Shown here piece after piece: positions 1 to 6,637 of a stretch of 11,936 nucleotides of DNA. Origin of the DNA: Chloroflexota bacterium (GTDB lineage: Bacteria; Chloroflexota; UBA6077; JACCZL01); NCBI GenBank assembly GCA_020845495.1, contig JADLFM010000072.1, positions 1 to 11,936 of the forward strand. Reading direction: 5' to 3'. The stretch's first letter is position 1. Each line of letters begins with the position of its first letter. The position numbers and the translations under genes were made by a program. The notes beneath the pieces were generated by a model, which did not search any database, had not been told where the DNA came from, and saw only the letters and a list, made by a program, of their open reading frames with translations.

Positions 1-60
1 CACCCGCTCCCCCCTCACCACCCCGCATCGTCAACGGCCACCCCACCAAGGCCCACCCCT
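1..60 (-). other. Strand-skewed C-rich tract; G-rich (possible G-quadruplex) on the minus strand
   Basis: By hand count about 37 of the first 60 plus-strand bases are C and only about 7 are G. Read on the minus strand, this stretch has six runs of three or more G within 60 bases. One group is GGGG-T-GGG followed by GGGG; a second is GGGG, GGGGGG and GGG separated by short loops. Such spacing is compatible with G-quadruplex formation, but this is a pattern observation only. The skew is much stronger than in the neighbouring genes. Confidence 0.35.
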
Positions 61-141
61 GGCGCAAGCCCTTCTTTCGCTCTCGTCACCGCCAGCCCCT
101 CCCCGCAACAACATGAGGGACACCCGGCATCATCTGCATCC

Positions 142-171
142 TTGACCGTCAGGCAAAACGGCTGGTAGACT
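142..171 (+). promoter_or_regulatory. Candidate sigma70 promoter for accD-accA
   Basis: A TTGACC hexamer (142-147; five of six matches to TTGACA) is followed after 18 bases by TAGACT (166-171; four of six matches to TATAAT). A TG dinucleotide one base upstream gives an extended -10 (TGG-TAGACT). Transcription would start near 178, leaving a leader of about 230 bases before the preferred accD start. It is the best promoter-like match I found upstream of accD, but in a GC-rich genome such matches can be accidental. Confidence 0.35.
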
Positions 172-187
172 GGCCGCAGCCCCAGAG

Positions 188-235
188 CCGTGGCCGCCGT
201 GCTCATTGGCCCACGGGGGTTGCCTGATGCCAGGC
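188..235 (+). promoter_or_regulatory. Two tandem hairpins in the putative accD leader
   Basis: The first hairpin pairs CCGTGGCC (188-195) with GGCCCACGG (208-216), leaving one bulged C and a 12-base loop. The second pairs GCCTG (222-226) with CAGGC (231-235) around a 4-base loop. They would lie just inside a transcript begun at the promoter candidate upstream. There is no U tract after either, so they are not convincing terminators. They match no riboswitch I recognise. Confidence 0.2.
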
Positions 236-410
236 TCGCACTGGATCGCTCTTTCGCATGCGCTCCGCCCGCGACACCGTCCGCCGGGCGGTGCTTGCGT
301 TCAGGATCCACACACTCGACATCGGTCGACACGGCTACGATCCCGCCACTCCGCCCTCACGGGACGGTCCCGCCGTGAGGCGCACGCTCAGACCGAGGTG
401 CTGCTCGACC

Positions 411-1448
411 GTGCCGATTCGTGACCTGTTCCGACGCGATCACCATGATGACGTCCCAGCCGGAGGGGTGCACCCCGCGGCTACGGCCGACCGACAGGCG
501 GAGAGCGGCCAGCGAGATCGGCGCGCGCCCGAGGAGCCGCCGATAACTCGTCATCATGCGTCGCGCTTCTCACCGCGCCATTGGATCGGTCACGGGCACC
601 GGGACGACATTCCGGACAACCTCTGGGTCCGCTGCGGGAACGATCGCTGCCGTGACGTGATCTACGTCCGCGAGTTCGAGAAGAACCTGCGGGTGTGCCA
701 GAAATGCGAGCATCACGCGCGCCTTTCCGCCAGTGAGCGCCTCGCTCAGTTGCTGGACGAGGCATCGTTCCTCGAGGAAGATACCGACATCCGTGCGGGT
801 GACCCGCTCCACTTCGTGAGCGCCGGTCAGACCTATCGGGACAAGCTGGCAGAGACCCAGAGGAAGACAGCTCTGGCTGAGGCGGTCGTTACCGGCACTG
901 GCGCCATTGAGATGGTGCCGCTTCGGGTGGCCGTGGCCGACTTCGGATTTCTCGGAGCCAGCATGGGCTCGGTCGTGGGTGAGAAAATTGCTCGTGCGGT
1001 CGAGCATTCGATCGACGATCGGCTGCCGCTTCTGGCGGTTACGGCGTCGGGCGGTGCACGGATGCACGAAGGCATCTTCTCGCTCATGCAGATGGCGAAG
1101 ACCGCAGCCGCGCTCGCCCGGTTGTCCGACGCACACATCCCCTTCTTCTGCCTGCTCACCGACCCCACGACCGGCGGCGTCACAGCGAGCTTCGCCGGGC
1201 TTGGCGACGTCATGCTGGCCGAACCGGGCGCGCTCATCGGTTTCGCCGGGCCGCGCGTCATCGAGCAGATCACCAAGCAAAAGCTTCCACCCGGCACGCA
1301 GCGCTCCGAGTTCCAGCTCGAACACGGCACCATTGACGCCGTCGTCCATCGCCGCGACCTCCGCCCGACTCTCGCCCGCCTGCTGCGCCTGTATGGCGAG
1401 CGCACTCGCCCGGCCGCCACGCCGGCGACGTCTCGAAAGGGGGCCTGA
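411..1448 (+). CDS. accD: Acetyl-CoA carboxylase carboxyltransferase subunit beta (AccD)
   Basis: AccD is the zinc-ribbon beta subunit of the carboxyltransferase that, with AccA, transfers a carboxyl group from carboxybiotin to acetyl-CoA to form malonyl-CoA, the first committed step of fatty acid synthesis. A zinc ribbon lies at residues 75-99, then [10 protein letters not shown] (from 184), [10 protein letters not shown] (from 212), TTGGV (253-257) and GFAG (277-280), all hallmarks of the family. The start is uncertain. No ATG lies near the zinc ribbon in this frame. GTG 411 is preferred because GAGGTG (395-400) precedes it by 10 bases and the deduced MPIRDLFRR resembles normal AccD N-termini. 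GTG 375, GTG 468 and ATG 258 are alternatives. From 411 the protein has 345 residues against about 300 in E. coli; the excess is a polar, probably disordered stretch before the zinc ribbon. The first zinc knuckle is C-x4-C rather than C-x2-C. The stop lies at the accA start region, suggesting translational coupling. Confidence 0.93.
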   Translation: MPIRDLFRRDHHDDVPAGGVHPAATADRQAESGQRDRRAPEEPPITRHHASRFSPRHWIGHGHRDDIPDNLWVRCGNDRCRDVIYVREFEKNLRVCQKCEHHARLSASERLAQLLDEASFLEEDTDIRAGDPLHFVSAGQTYRDKLAETQRKTALAEAVVTGTGAIEMVPLRVAVADFGFLGASMGSVVGEKIARAVEHSIDDRLPLLAVTASGGARMHEGIFSLMQMAKTAAALARLSDAHIPFFCLLTDPTTGGVTASFAGLGDVMLAEPGALIGFAGPRVIEQITKQKLPPGTQRSEFQLEHGTIDAVVHRRDLRPTLARLLRLYGERTRPAATPATSRKGA

Positions 1449-2361
1449 CCTGGCGAGCACCGAAGAGCGGCTAGCTGGCGGGTGGCAGAACGACGGCGAG
1501 CGACTTCACCTCGACGCCGACGATTGCCCATCGCCCGCGGGACTGTCAGCCTGGGAGCGGGTCCAACTCGCGCGCCACCCGCGCCGCCCGTACACCCTGG
1601 ATTATGTCGCCGCGATCTTCGACGAGTTCGTTGAGTTACACGGCGATCGTCTCTTTGCCGACGATCCGGCACTCGTGGGCGGTCCAGCGCGGCTTGACGG
1701 CCGGCCGGTGATGGTGCTCGGCCATCAGAAGGGGCGCGATGCGAAGGAGAACGCCTACCGCCGCTTCGGGATGCCGCGCCCGGAAGGGTACCGGAAGGCG
1801 CTACGCCTGATGAAGCAAGCCGAGAAGTTCGGCCTGCCCGTCATCGCACTCGTCGACACCCCCGGCGCTGATCCGACCCTGCCTTCCGAGGAGCGGGGTC
1901 AGGCACTCGCAATTGCCACCAATCTCCTCGAAATGGCGCGTCTGCGCGTTCCGCTCGTGACCGTCATCATCGGCGAGGGTGGCAGTGGCGGCGCACTCGC
2001 CATCGCGGTCGCGGATCGAGTGCTCATGCTCGAGAACGCCGTCTACTCGGTCGTCTCCCCCGAGGGCTGCGCCTCGATCCTCTGGAACGACGCCGCCCTC
2101 GTCGCGGAAGCGGCCGCTTCGATGCGCATCACCGCCGAGGACATCTGGCGCTTTGGCATCGCCGACACCATCGTGGCAGAGCCGGCGGGCGGCGCACACG
2201 AGGATCCAGCGGCGGCCGCTCAGGCGCTGCACGCAGAGCTCCGCGCGACCCTCGCGGACCTCGACCGTTTGTACGGGTGCGGCGAGGACATGGATACTGA
2301 GCGCCTGCTGGGCGACCGTTATGAAAAGTATCGCCGCATCGGAGTCTTCGACGAGGCATAA
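1393..2361 (+). CDS. accA: Acetyl-CoA carboxylase carboxyltransferase subunit alpha (AccA)
   Basis: AccA is the alpha subunit of the carboxyltransferase and works in an alpha2-beta2 complex with AccD to make malonyl-CoA in the cytoplasm. Family features, numbered from ATG 1393, are [24 protein letters not shown] followed by [20 protein letters not shown] (from 117), DTPGA (from 155), [10 protein letters not shown] (from 194) and the signature [10 protein letters not shown] (from 222). The start is not settled. ATG 1393 overlaps accD by 56 bases and has no good ribosome-binding site; it adds an arginine-rich stretch that may be just the shadow of accD. The alternative is CTG 1450, one base after the accD stop, with AAAGGGGG (1436-1443) six bases upstream; this gives 303 residues beginning M-ASTEERL. 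Either length suits the family (E. coli 319). The accD-accA order and close packing fit equimolar synthesis. The biotin-side genes accB and accC are not in the window. Confidence 0.95.
   Translation: MASALARPPRRRRLERGPDLASTEERLAGGWQNDGERLHLDADDCPSPAGLSAWERVQLARHPRRPYTLDYVAAIFDEFVELHGDRLFADDPALVGGPARLDGRPVMVLGHQKGRDAKENAYRRFGMPRPEGYRKALRLMKQAEKFGLPVIALVDTPGADPTLPSEERGQALAIATNLLEMARLRVPLVTVIIGEGGSGGALAIAVADRVLMLENAVYSVVSPEGCASILWNDAALVAEAAASMRITAEDIWRFGIADTIVAEPAGGAHEDPAAAAQALHAELRATLADLDRLYGCGEDMDTERLLGDRYEKYRRIGVFDEA
1436..1443 (+). promoter_or_regulatory. Ribosome-binding site supporting a CTG start for accA
   Basis: AAAGGGGG lies at the very end of accD, six bases before an in-frame CTG at 1450. 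No ATG, GTG or TTG in the accA frame lies at a sensible distance downstream of it. It is the only good Shine-Dalgarno match near the accA N-terminus and so argues for CTG initiation, with accD-to-accA coupling. Confidence 0.4.
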
Positions 2362-2364
2362 CGC

Positions 2365-3855
2365 ATGACCAGAGCCCTTTCGGCTGGCTCGCAGCTCGCG
2401 ATCCTGCTGGCCGTCGTAGCCCTCGGCCTCGCGCCGGTCGTCCCCTGGCCCACAGCGTCGGGTGTGTTTGCTCAAGAGATCTCGGTAGATCCGCGCGGCG
2501 CCTCGCCAACTGCTGCCGATCTACGCCCCGGGTTCCAACTGGTTCCCGACAAGTCCGAGCAGCGGGAGCCGCTTCCCGGCATCCTGGTCTACGAAGCCGA
2601 CTTTACGCGCGATCAGACGCCCCAGAACTTCAAGAGCGGCCCGATCGAGATCAAGAGTCTGGTGGCGCGTACCGCCAGCAGCCAGCAGGCGGCCGAACAG
2701 TTCGCATCATCCCGTCAAGCGCTCGTCACGGCATCGCCGCCCTGGGTCGAGAAGACGGTCTCGAAGATGGGCGACGAGTCGACTGGCCTGACGATGGAGG
2801 GGACATCCGCCGAAGGCCCGGCCGTGGCCCACCTCTACTTGTTCCGACGCGGCGCGATGGTTGTTGGGATCACCGTCGCTGGCCTGACCAAGCCGACGAC
2901 CATGGCCGAGGCCGAGTCAATCGCGGCCATGGTCCTGAAGCGTATTGACCCAACGACGATGAGCCAGACAGGTCCGCGCGTCCAGCGGCCCCTGAATTCG
3001 CGGCCGGCCAGCAACGCGACTGGCGCCGCCACGTCGAATTCATCCAGCACGACGGCCGGAACCGGTCAAAAGGTGCGCGTCGCGAACACCGACGGGACCG
3101 GGGTTCGACTCCGCACCCAGCCGTCCAAGACGGCGGCCGTCGCAACAGTCGTACCGGAAGGCACCACCCTCGATGTCGTCGGCCAGGACAAGCAGGCCGA
3201 CGGCCTGACCTGGCGGAACGTGCGTGTCCCCGGCGATGGCAGCGGCTGGATCGCCTCGGACTATCTGGTCGCGGCGCCGTCCTCGGGCGGTGGCACGAGC
3301 AGCAGCGCATCGCCGTCCACTGGCAGTGCGAACGCCGATGGCGGGTCGGGCAGCAACCAGACGGCCGCAGCGCCAGCGGCCAGCCCCACCCCTCAGAGTG
3401 GATCCAGTTCCTCGAACGGCAGTCGGAATCGGGGGGTGAGCGCAACGGCGACGCCCACGAACGGTGGATCAAGCAGCGCGTCCCCGTCCGCCAGTCCGAA
3501 TACGGCCAGCACCAGCGCGTCCGGGTCGAGTACGTCGTCTCCGAGCGCCCCTGCTAATCCAGACGTCCTGGTCGTGGATGTGAGTGTTACGTCCGTCAGC
3601 CTGAAGAGCGGGAGCCCGCAAACCCTCAGCATCACGGTCACGCGGGACGGCCAGCCGGTGAAAAATGCAAAACTGACCGTCAAGACGACCGCCGGCGACA
3701 ACGACGAGAGCTTGAACGCTCCCGACACCGACGAGAGCGGCACGTCATCGGTGACCTGGACACCGAAGGGCACCGGTAGTGTCGGAGTAGGCGTGAGCGC
3801 CATCGGTCCGGACGGCACCCTTGGTGCGGGCGGCGGATTCTTCCAGATCAGCTAG
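2365..3855 (+). CDS. Secreted SH3b-domain protein with Ig-like C-terminal domain
   Basis: This is an exported protein of unknown precise role, probably acting at the cell envelope. Residues 1-36 form a signal peptide: a charged start, a hydrophobic core LAILLAVVALGLA, then likely cleavage after VFA. Residues about 40-195 form an unrecognised globular region with a pattern of alternating strands and helices. Residues about 234-303 are a bacterial SH3 domain (GVRLRTQPS, then WRNVRV, then GWIASDYL), a fold that in other proteins often binds peptidoglycan or peptides. Residues about 304-397 are a Ser/Thr/Ala/Gly-rich linker, probably disordered. Residues about 398-496 look like an Ig-like beta-sandwich (SLKSGSPQTLSITVTRDGQPVKNA, then TPKGTGSVGV), as in bacterial adhesins and surface proteins. 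No C-terminal anchor or lipobox is visible. ATG 2365 lies three bases after the accA stop, with GAGG (2353-2356) eight bases upstream, so it is probably co-transcribed with accD-accA. Only the domain assignments are supported; no function is claimed. Confidence 0.85.
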   Translation: MTRALSAGSQLAILLAVVALGLAPVVPWPTASGVFAQEISVDPRGASPTAADLRPGFQLVPDKSEQREPLPGILVYEADFTRDQTPQNFKSGPIEIKSLVARTASSQQAAEQFASSRQALVTASPPWVEKTVSKMGDESTGLTMEGTSAEGPAVAHLYLFRRGAMVVGITVAGLTKPTTMAEAESIAAMVLKRIDPTTMSQTGPRVQRPLNSRPASNATGAATSNSSSTTAGTGQKVRVANTDGTGVRLRTQPSKTAAVATVVPEGTTLDVVGQDKQADGLTWRNVRVPGDGSGWIASDYLVAAPSSGGGTSSSASPSTGSANADGGSGSNQTAAAPAASPTPQSGSSSSNGSRNRGVSATATPTNGGSSSASPSASPNTASTSASGSSTSSPSAPANPDVLVVDVSVTSVSLKSGSPQTLSITVTRDGQPVKNAKLTVKTTAGDNDESLNAPDTDESGTSSVTWTPKGTGSVGVGVSAIGPDGTLGAGGGFFQIS

Positions 3856-3952
3856 TAATCGGCTATCGTTTCTTCAAAGACGGTGTACGACCAACGCAGT
3901 CGCGACCCCGGATCGCGCGGGGGATCGCCGCAACGTCGGCGCGCGACGAGGC

Positions 3953-3957
3953 GGAGG
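3953..3957 (+). promoter_or_regulatory. Ribosome-binding site of the molybdopterin-domain gene
   Basis: GGAGG stands five bases before ATG 3963 and fixes that start. Another ATG at 3958 is out of frame and too close to the site to be used for this gene. Confidence 0.6.
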
Positions 3958-3962
3958 ATGAT

Positions 3963-4475
3963 ATGGATCGAACAGATATCCGACCCAGCCTGCCAAAACA
4001 TCCCGTAGGCCCAGTCTCAGACACGCCGGCTCGACTCCGGATCGATGGGCTAGTCGAGCGGCCGCTCACCTTGAGCCTGGCCGATCTTGCAGCCCTGCCG
4101 CGACACGATCTGACCGCCGAATTCGCGTGCCTCGAAGGCTGGACCGTGCCGGACGTGGCATGGCAAGGTGTGCCGGTCGAGGCGATCCTGGAGGCCGCGC
4201 GGCTGCTCCCCGAGGCAGCCTGGATCCAGGCGAGCGCGCGGGACTTCAGCGTACCGCTGCCACTCGACGTCGCGCGCCAGGGTATGCTCGCCCTCTACCT
4301 CGACGGTCAGCCGCTGCCGACCGAGCACGGTGGACCGGTCCGGTTGGTGGTGCCGGGGCAGGATTGCTATACGAGCATCAAATGGCTCGACCACCTCACG
4401 CTGCTGTCGGTAGCGGGCCAGAACACCGGACGGACGACCGCCCTCGGCCGGCTGCCGGCGACTGCGGCGGAGTAG
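3963..4475 (+). CDS. Stand-alone molybdopterin-dependent oxidoreductase domain (sulfite oxidase family)
   Basis: The protein of 170 residues matches the oxidoreductase molybdopterin-binding domain found in sulfite oxidase, plant nitrate reductase and MsrP/YedY. Visible features are RIDGLVERPLTLSLADLAALP (from about 26), EFACLEGW (53-60) with Cys56 at the position of the molybdenum-ligating cysteine, W67-QGVP, and RLVVPGQDCYTSIKWLDHLTLL (127-148), the family C-terminal signature. It is a minimal form, with no haem b5 domain, no dimerisation domain and no obvious signal or Tat peptide. A cytoplasmic enzyme is therefore inferred, and the substrate cannot be told from sequence. The start is set by GGAGG five bases upstream. 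The gene follows the SH3b-protein gene by 107 bases on the same strand and may be read from that operon or from its own promoter. No molybdenum-cofactor or redox-partner genes are nearby. Confidence 0.85.
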   Translation: MDRTDIRPSLPKHPVGPVSDTPARLRIDGLVERPLTLSLADLAALPRHDLTAEFACLEGWTVPDVAWQGVPVEAILEAARLLPEAAWIQASARDFSVPLPLDVARQGMLALYLDGQPLPTEHGGPVRLVVPGQDCYTSIKWLDHLTLLSVAGQNTGRTTALGRLPATAAE

Positions 4476-4485
4476 CGTTCGCTCG

Positions 4486-4536
4486 GCGGGCTTCAGCCAG
4501 CGCTGAGCATTCTGTACGGCGCTGAGCGAAGCCCGC
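4486..4536. terminator. Long hairpin between convergent genes, probable bidirectional terminator
   Basis: GCGGGCTTC (4486-4494) pairs perfectly with GAAGCCCGC (4528-4536). Inside it, GC-CAGCGC (4496-4503) pairs with GCGCTG (4519-4524) and GC (4526-4527). The result is a stem of about 17 base pairs with one bulged A on each side and a 15-base loop. It lies 10 bases after the molybdopterin-domain gene and about 100 bases past the end of the opposing signalling operon. No T tract follows on either strand, so it is not a textbook intrinsic terminator. Its place between converging genes is the main argument for this role. Confidence 0.5.
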
Positions 4537-4605
4537 GAACTCGCACCGTCGCCAGACATCGACGTGGGCCTCTCGCCGGAGCAGCACCTGAACTGGGGGT
4601 ATCTG

Positions 4606-4622
4606 AGGGGGCACGTCCCCCT
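4606..4622 (-). terminator. Short G/C hairpin just past the REC-PAS-PAS kinase gene
   Basis: AGGGGG (4606-4611) and CCCCCT (4617-4622) form a 6-base-pair stem around a 5-base loop, 13 bases beyond the stop of the minus-strand kinase gene. The position suits the end of the signalling operon. The lack of a U tract makes termination uncertain; stabilising the 3' end is an alternative. Confidence 0.3.
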
Positions 4623-4635
4623 GCGAGATGCGCTT

Positions 4636-6636
4636 TCAGGTCGACGTTGCTACCGCCGTCGCCTGTCCCTGGCCGGATGATCCCTCACTCGGCGACACCG
4701 GCTGCTCCAGTAGTGGCAGCGTCACGACGAATGTCGACCCTCGTCCCTGGTTGCGTTCGGCGGTAAGGTCGCCGCCGTGCTGACGGACGATGTGGCGAGC
4801 GCCAGCCAATCCAAGGCCAGTACCCTCGATCGCTCCTTCCGCGTTGCTGCCTCGGTAGAATCGCTCGAAGATGCGCGGAAGGTCTTCGGCGGGGATCCCA
4901 ATACCCTGGTCTGATACTCGCAGCTCGGCCCACTCCGCATCGGCGCGGTGGGCGCGCCGCACCAGAAGCGTGATCTGACCGCCATCGGGGCTGAATTTGA
5001 TCGCGTTCGAGACCAGGTTCGCAAGTACCCGCTCGAGGCGCATCCGATCCCACATACCCACCGGTTCGTCACCCTCGCCGACGACCTGGATGTCGTGCCG
5101 CTCGGTGGAGGGCTGATACTCGGCCACGACCTGACGAGCAAGTTCGGTGAGGTTCGTCGCCTCACGGTCCAGCATCACCGGGCGTCCCGTCTGGAGACGG
5201 GCAACATCCAACAGGTCGTTGATCATGCTCGCCAGGCGGGTCGCCGTCTGGTCGATAGCCTGCAAGCCGTCGGCGACCGACGTACTGTCTGGGCGGCCAG
5301 AGCGAGAGACCCGCCGTTGGAGGATCTGGGCGCGTGCCTTGATCGCGGTCAGTGGATTCTTCAAGTCGTGCGAAGCGGCTGCCAGGAACGCATCCTTCTG
5401 CCGCTCGAGGTGCTTGATCGTCGAGATATCCTGGAGCGCCATGACCGCGCCGGTGATAGCGCCGGCGGAATCACGCAGCGGCGCGCCATTCACCAGCACC
5501 GGCACGCTGTCGCCCGAAGTTGTCCTGGGCAAGAGCAACTGTTCACCACGTACGACTTCACCGTCGACGACGATCCTGGCAAGTGGGGACTGCGCCACGT
5601 CGACGCTCGATCCGTCCATCCGTGTCAACCCAAGCACGTCGCGCTCAGCCGCGGACGCCATGCTCGGCGCGGCTCCGAGGAGCTCGCAGGCAGCCGCGTT
5701 CGTGAGGAAGATGCAGCCCGCGGCGTCGGTCAGGATGACCCCTTCAGGCAGCACGTCGATCACCTGTCGGAGCCGATCGAGCGCCGCTTCCACCTCCGAC
5801 CGAGCGGCCTGCTCTTCGATGAGTTGGAGCCGCTGCGCCTCGGCGCGTTGACGCTCGGTCACGTCCTCGGCAATGTAGACGTAGCCGACCGCCACGCCGG
5901 TCTCGTCCTTGCGCTGGCTAACGGTGACACTGGTCCGGAAGCGGCGGCCGTTTCGCCGTACGCCGTCGAGCATCCCCTCAGCCTTACCGCTCCGGGCCGC
6001 CTTCCCGAGCAAGCGGCGGATCGTCGCCGCTTCGTCCTTCAGGTACAGGTCCGCCAGCGCGAGCTTGCCGATGGTGTCCTCAGCCTGATACCCATAGATC
6101 CGCTTCGCCCCCTCGTTCCAGGTCTCGAAGCGCCCCTGGAGGTCGACTGCCGTGATGGCATACTCGGTCGCGCTTTCGAGGACGCTGTTCAGGAACGTCG
6201 TGGTCTCGGCGAGCTCGGCCGCCTGGCGCCGGATTTGCGCGGTCTTGCGGTACAACTCCACGAACACCGCCACCTTCGACCGGAGCGCGGCCGGATCAAA
6301 CGGTTTGACGATGTAGTCGACCGCACCAAGCTCGTAGCCACGGGTGACGAACGTCTCACCGCCGATAGCCGCTGTCAGAAAGATGATGGGGACGTCGCGC
6401 GATTTCTCACGGCCGCGAATCAACGCGGCTGTCTCGAAACCGTCGATGCCGGCCATGTGCACGTCGAGCAAGATGACGGCGAAGTCCTCGTTCAGCAAGT
6501 GCCGCAGTGCTTCGTTGCCGGAGCCCGCCAGTACGAGCCGCCGATCTTCGCCCTCGAGCACGCTGGCCAGTGCGGTCAAGTTCTTGGGCTCGTCGTCGAC
6601 GAGGAGGATGTTCACCAACCCAGGGTCTGCTGACAT
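4636..6636 (-). CDS. REC-PAS-PAS-histidine kinase
   Basis: This soluble histidine kinase has an N-terminal receiver and 666 residues. Residues about 8-125 are a REC domain: acidic pair D14-D15, phospho-acceptor D58 in LLDVHM, T88 and K111 in VKPF. Residues about 144-265 form a PAS domain with a PAC-type end (EDVTERQRAE), and about 285-408 a second PAS. HisKA has the phospho-accepting His423 in ASHDLKNP. The HATPase has the N box (N544 in LVSNAIKFSP), the DQGIG motif (576-580), the F box (IFERFYRG) and GTGLGLA (605-611). No transmembrane segment is visible. Start ATG 6636 was chosen because GAGG (6647-6644) precedes it by seven bases, it lies one base after the cheB stop (TGA-G-ATG) and REC begins at once. 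A longer reading to 6789 only adds translation of the cheB 3' end. The product may receive a phosphate on REC from the upstream hybrid kinase; this is inference. It has no output domain. A proline/serine/glycine-rich tail follows residue 643. Confidence 0.93.
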   Translation of the reverse strand: MSADPGLVNILLVDDEPKNLTALASVLEGEDRRLVLAGSGNEALRHLLNEDFAVILLDVHMAGIDGFETAALIRGREKSRDVPIIFLTAAIGGETFVTRGYELGAVDYIVKPFDPAALRSKVAVFVELYRKTAQIRRQAAELAETTTFLNSVLESATEYAITAVDLQGRFETWNEGAKRIYGYQAEDTIGKLALADLYLKDEAATIRRLLGKAARSGKAEGMLDGVRRNGRRFRTSVTVSQRKDETGVAVGYVYIAEDVTERQRAEAQRLQLIEEQAARSEVEAALDRLRQVIDVLPEGVILTDAAGCIFLTNAAACELLGAAPSMASAAERDVLGLTRMDGSSVDVAQSPLARIVVDGEVVRGEQLLLPRTTSGDSVPVLVNGAPLRDSAGAITGAVMALQDISTIKHLERQKDAFLAAASHDLKNPLTAIKARAQILQRRVSRSGRPDSTSVADGLQAIDQTATRLASMINDLLDVARLQTGRPVMLDREATNLTELARQVVAEYQPSTERHDIQVVGEGDEPVGMWDRMRLERVLANLVSNAIKFSPDGGQITLLVRRAHRADAEWAELRVSDQGIGIPAEDLPRIFERFYRGSNAEGAIEGTGLGLAGARHIVRQHGGDLTAERNQGRGSTFVVTLPLLEQPVSPSEGSSGQGQATAVATST

Positions 6637-6637
6637 C

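Larger units (their letters stand above)
1..410. other. Gene-free leader region upstream of accD
   Basis: I see no convincing gene in this stretch. All three plus frames are open for a while at the left edge because the sequence is so C-rich, and the deduced peptides are proline/arginine/histidine-rich without a recognisable domain. The minus-strand frame covering 15-332 gives a cysteine- and glycine-rich peptide that also resembles nothing I know. The region holds a C-rich tract (1-60), a promoter candidate (142-171) and two small hairpins (188-235). It most likely contains the promoter and 5' leader of the accD-accA operon. The end of an upstream gene running in from the left cannot be excluded. 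Confidence 0.5.

Noticed and set aside
15..332. A 105-codon minus-strand frame in the gene-free left end
   Set aside because: There is no family resemblance. It overlaps the skewed tract and the promoter candidate, and frames of this length arise by chance at this GC content.
316..341. A second promoter-like pair, TCGACA and TACGAT
   Set aside because: The spacer is only 14 bases, which is too short for a normal sigma70 promoter. The pair at 142-171 is better.
258..410. ATG 258 as the accD start
   Set aside because: It would add 51 Arg/His-rich residues with no ribosome-binding site in front. GTG 411 has GAGGTG upstream and a typical AccD N-terminal sequence.
570..1460. A 296-codon minus-strand frame across accD
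   Set aside because: It lies antisense to clear AccD motifs, and the peptide is compositionally typical of a shadow frame.
3274..3555. A possible repeat array in the Ser/Ala/Gly-rich segment of the SH3b protein
   Set aside because: The segment is low-complexity without a constant period. It is better described as a disordered linker than as a tandem repeat.
4948..6633. A 561-codon open frame on the plus strand, antisense to the REC-PAS-PAS kinase
   Set aside because: It mirrors a gene with unmistakable kinase domains. Long antisense frames are expected in high-GC coding DNA, and its translation is Arg/His/Asp-rich with no domain.
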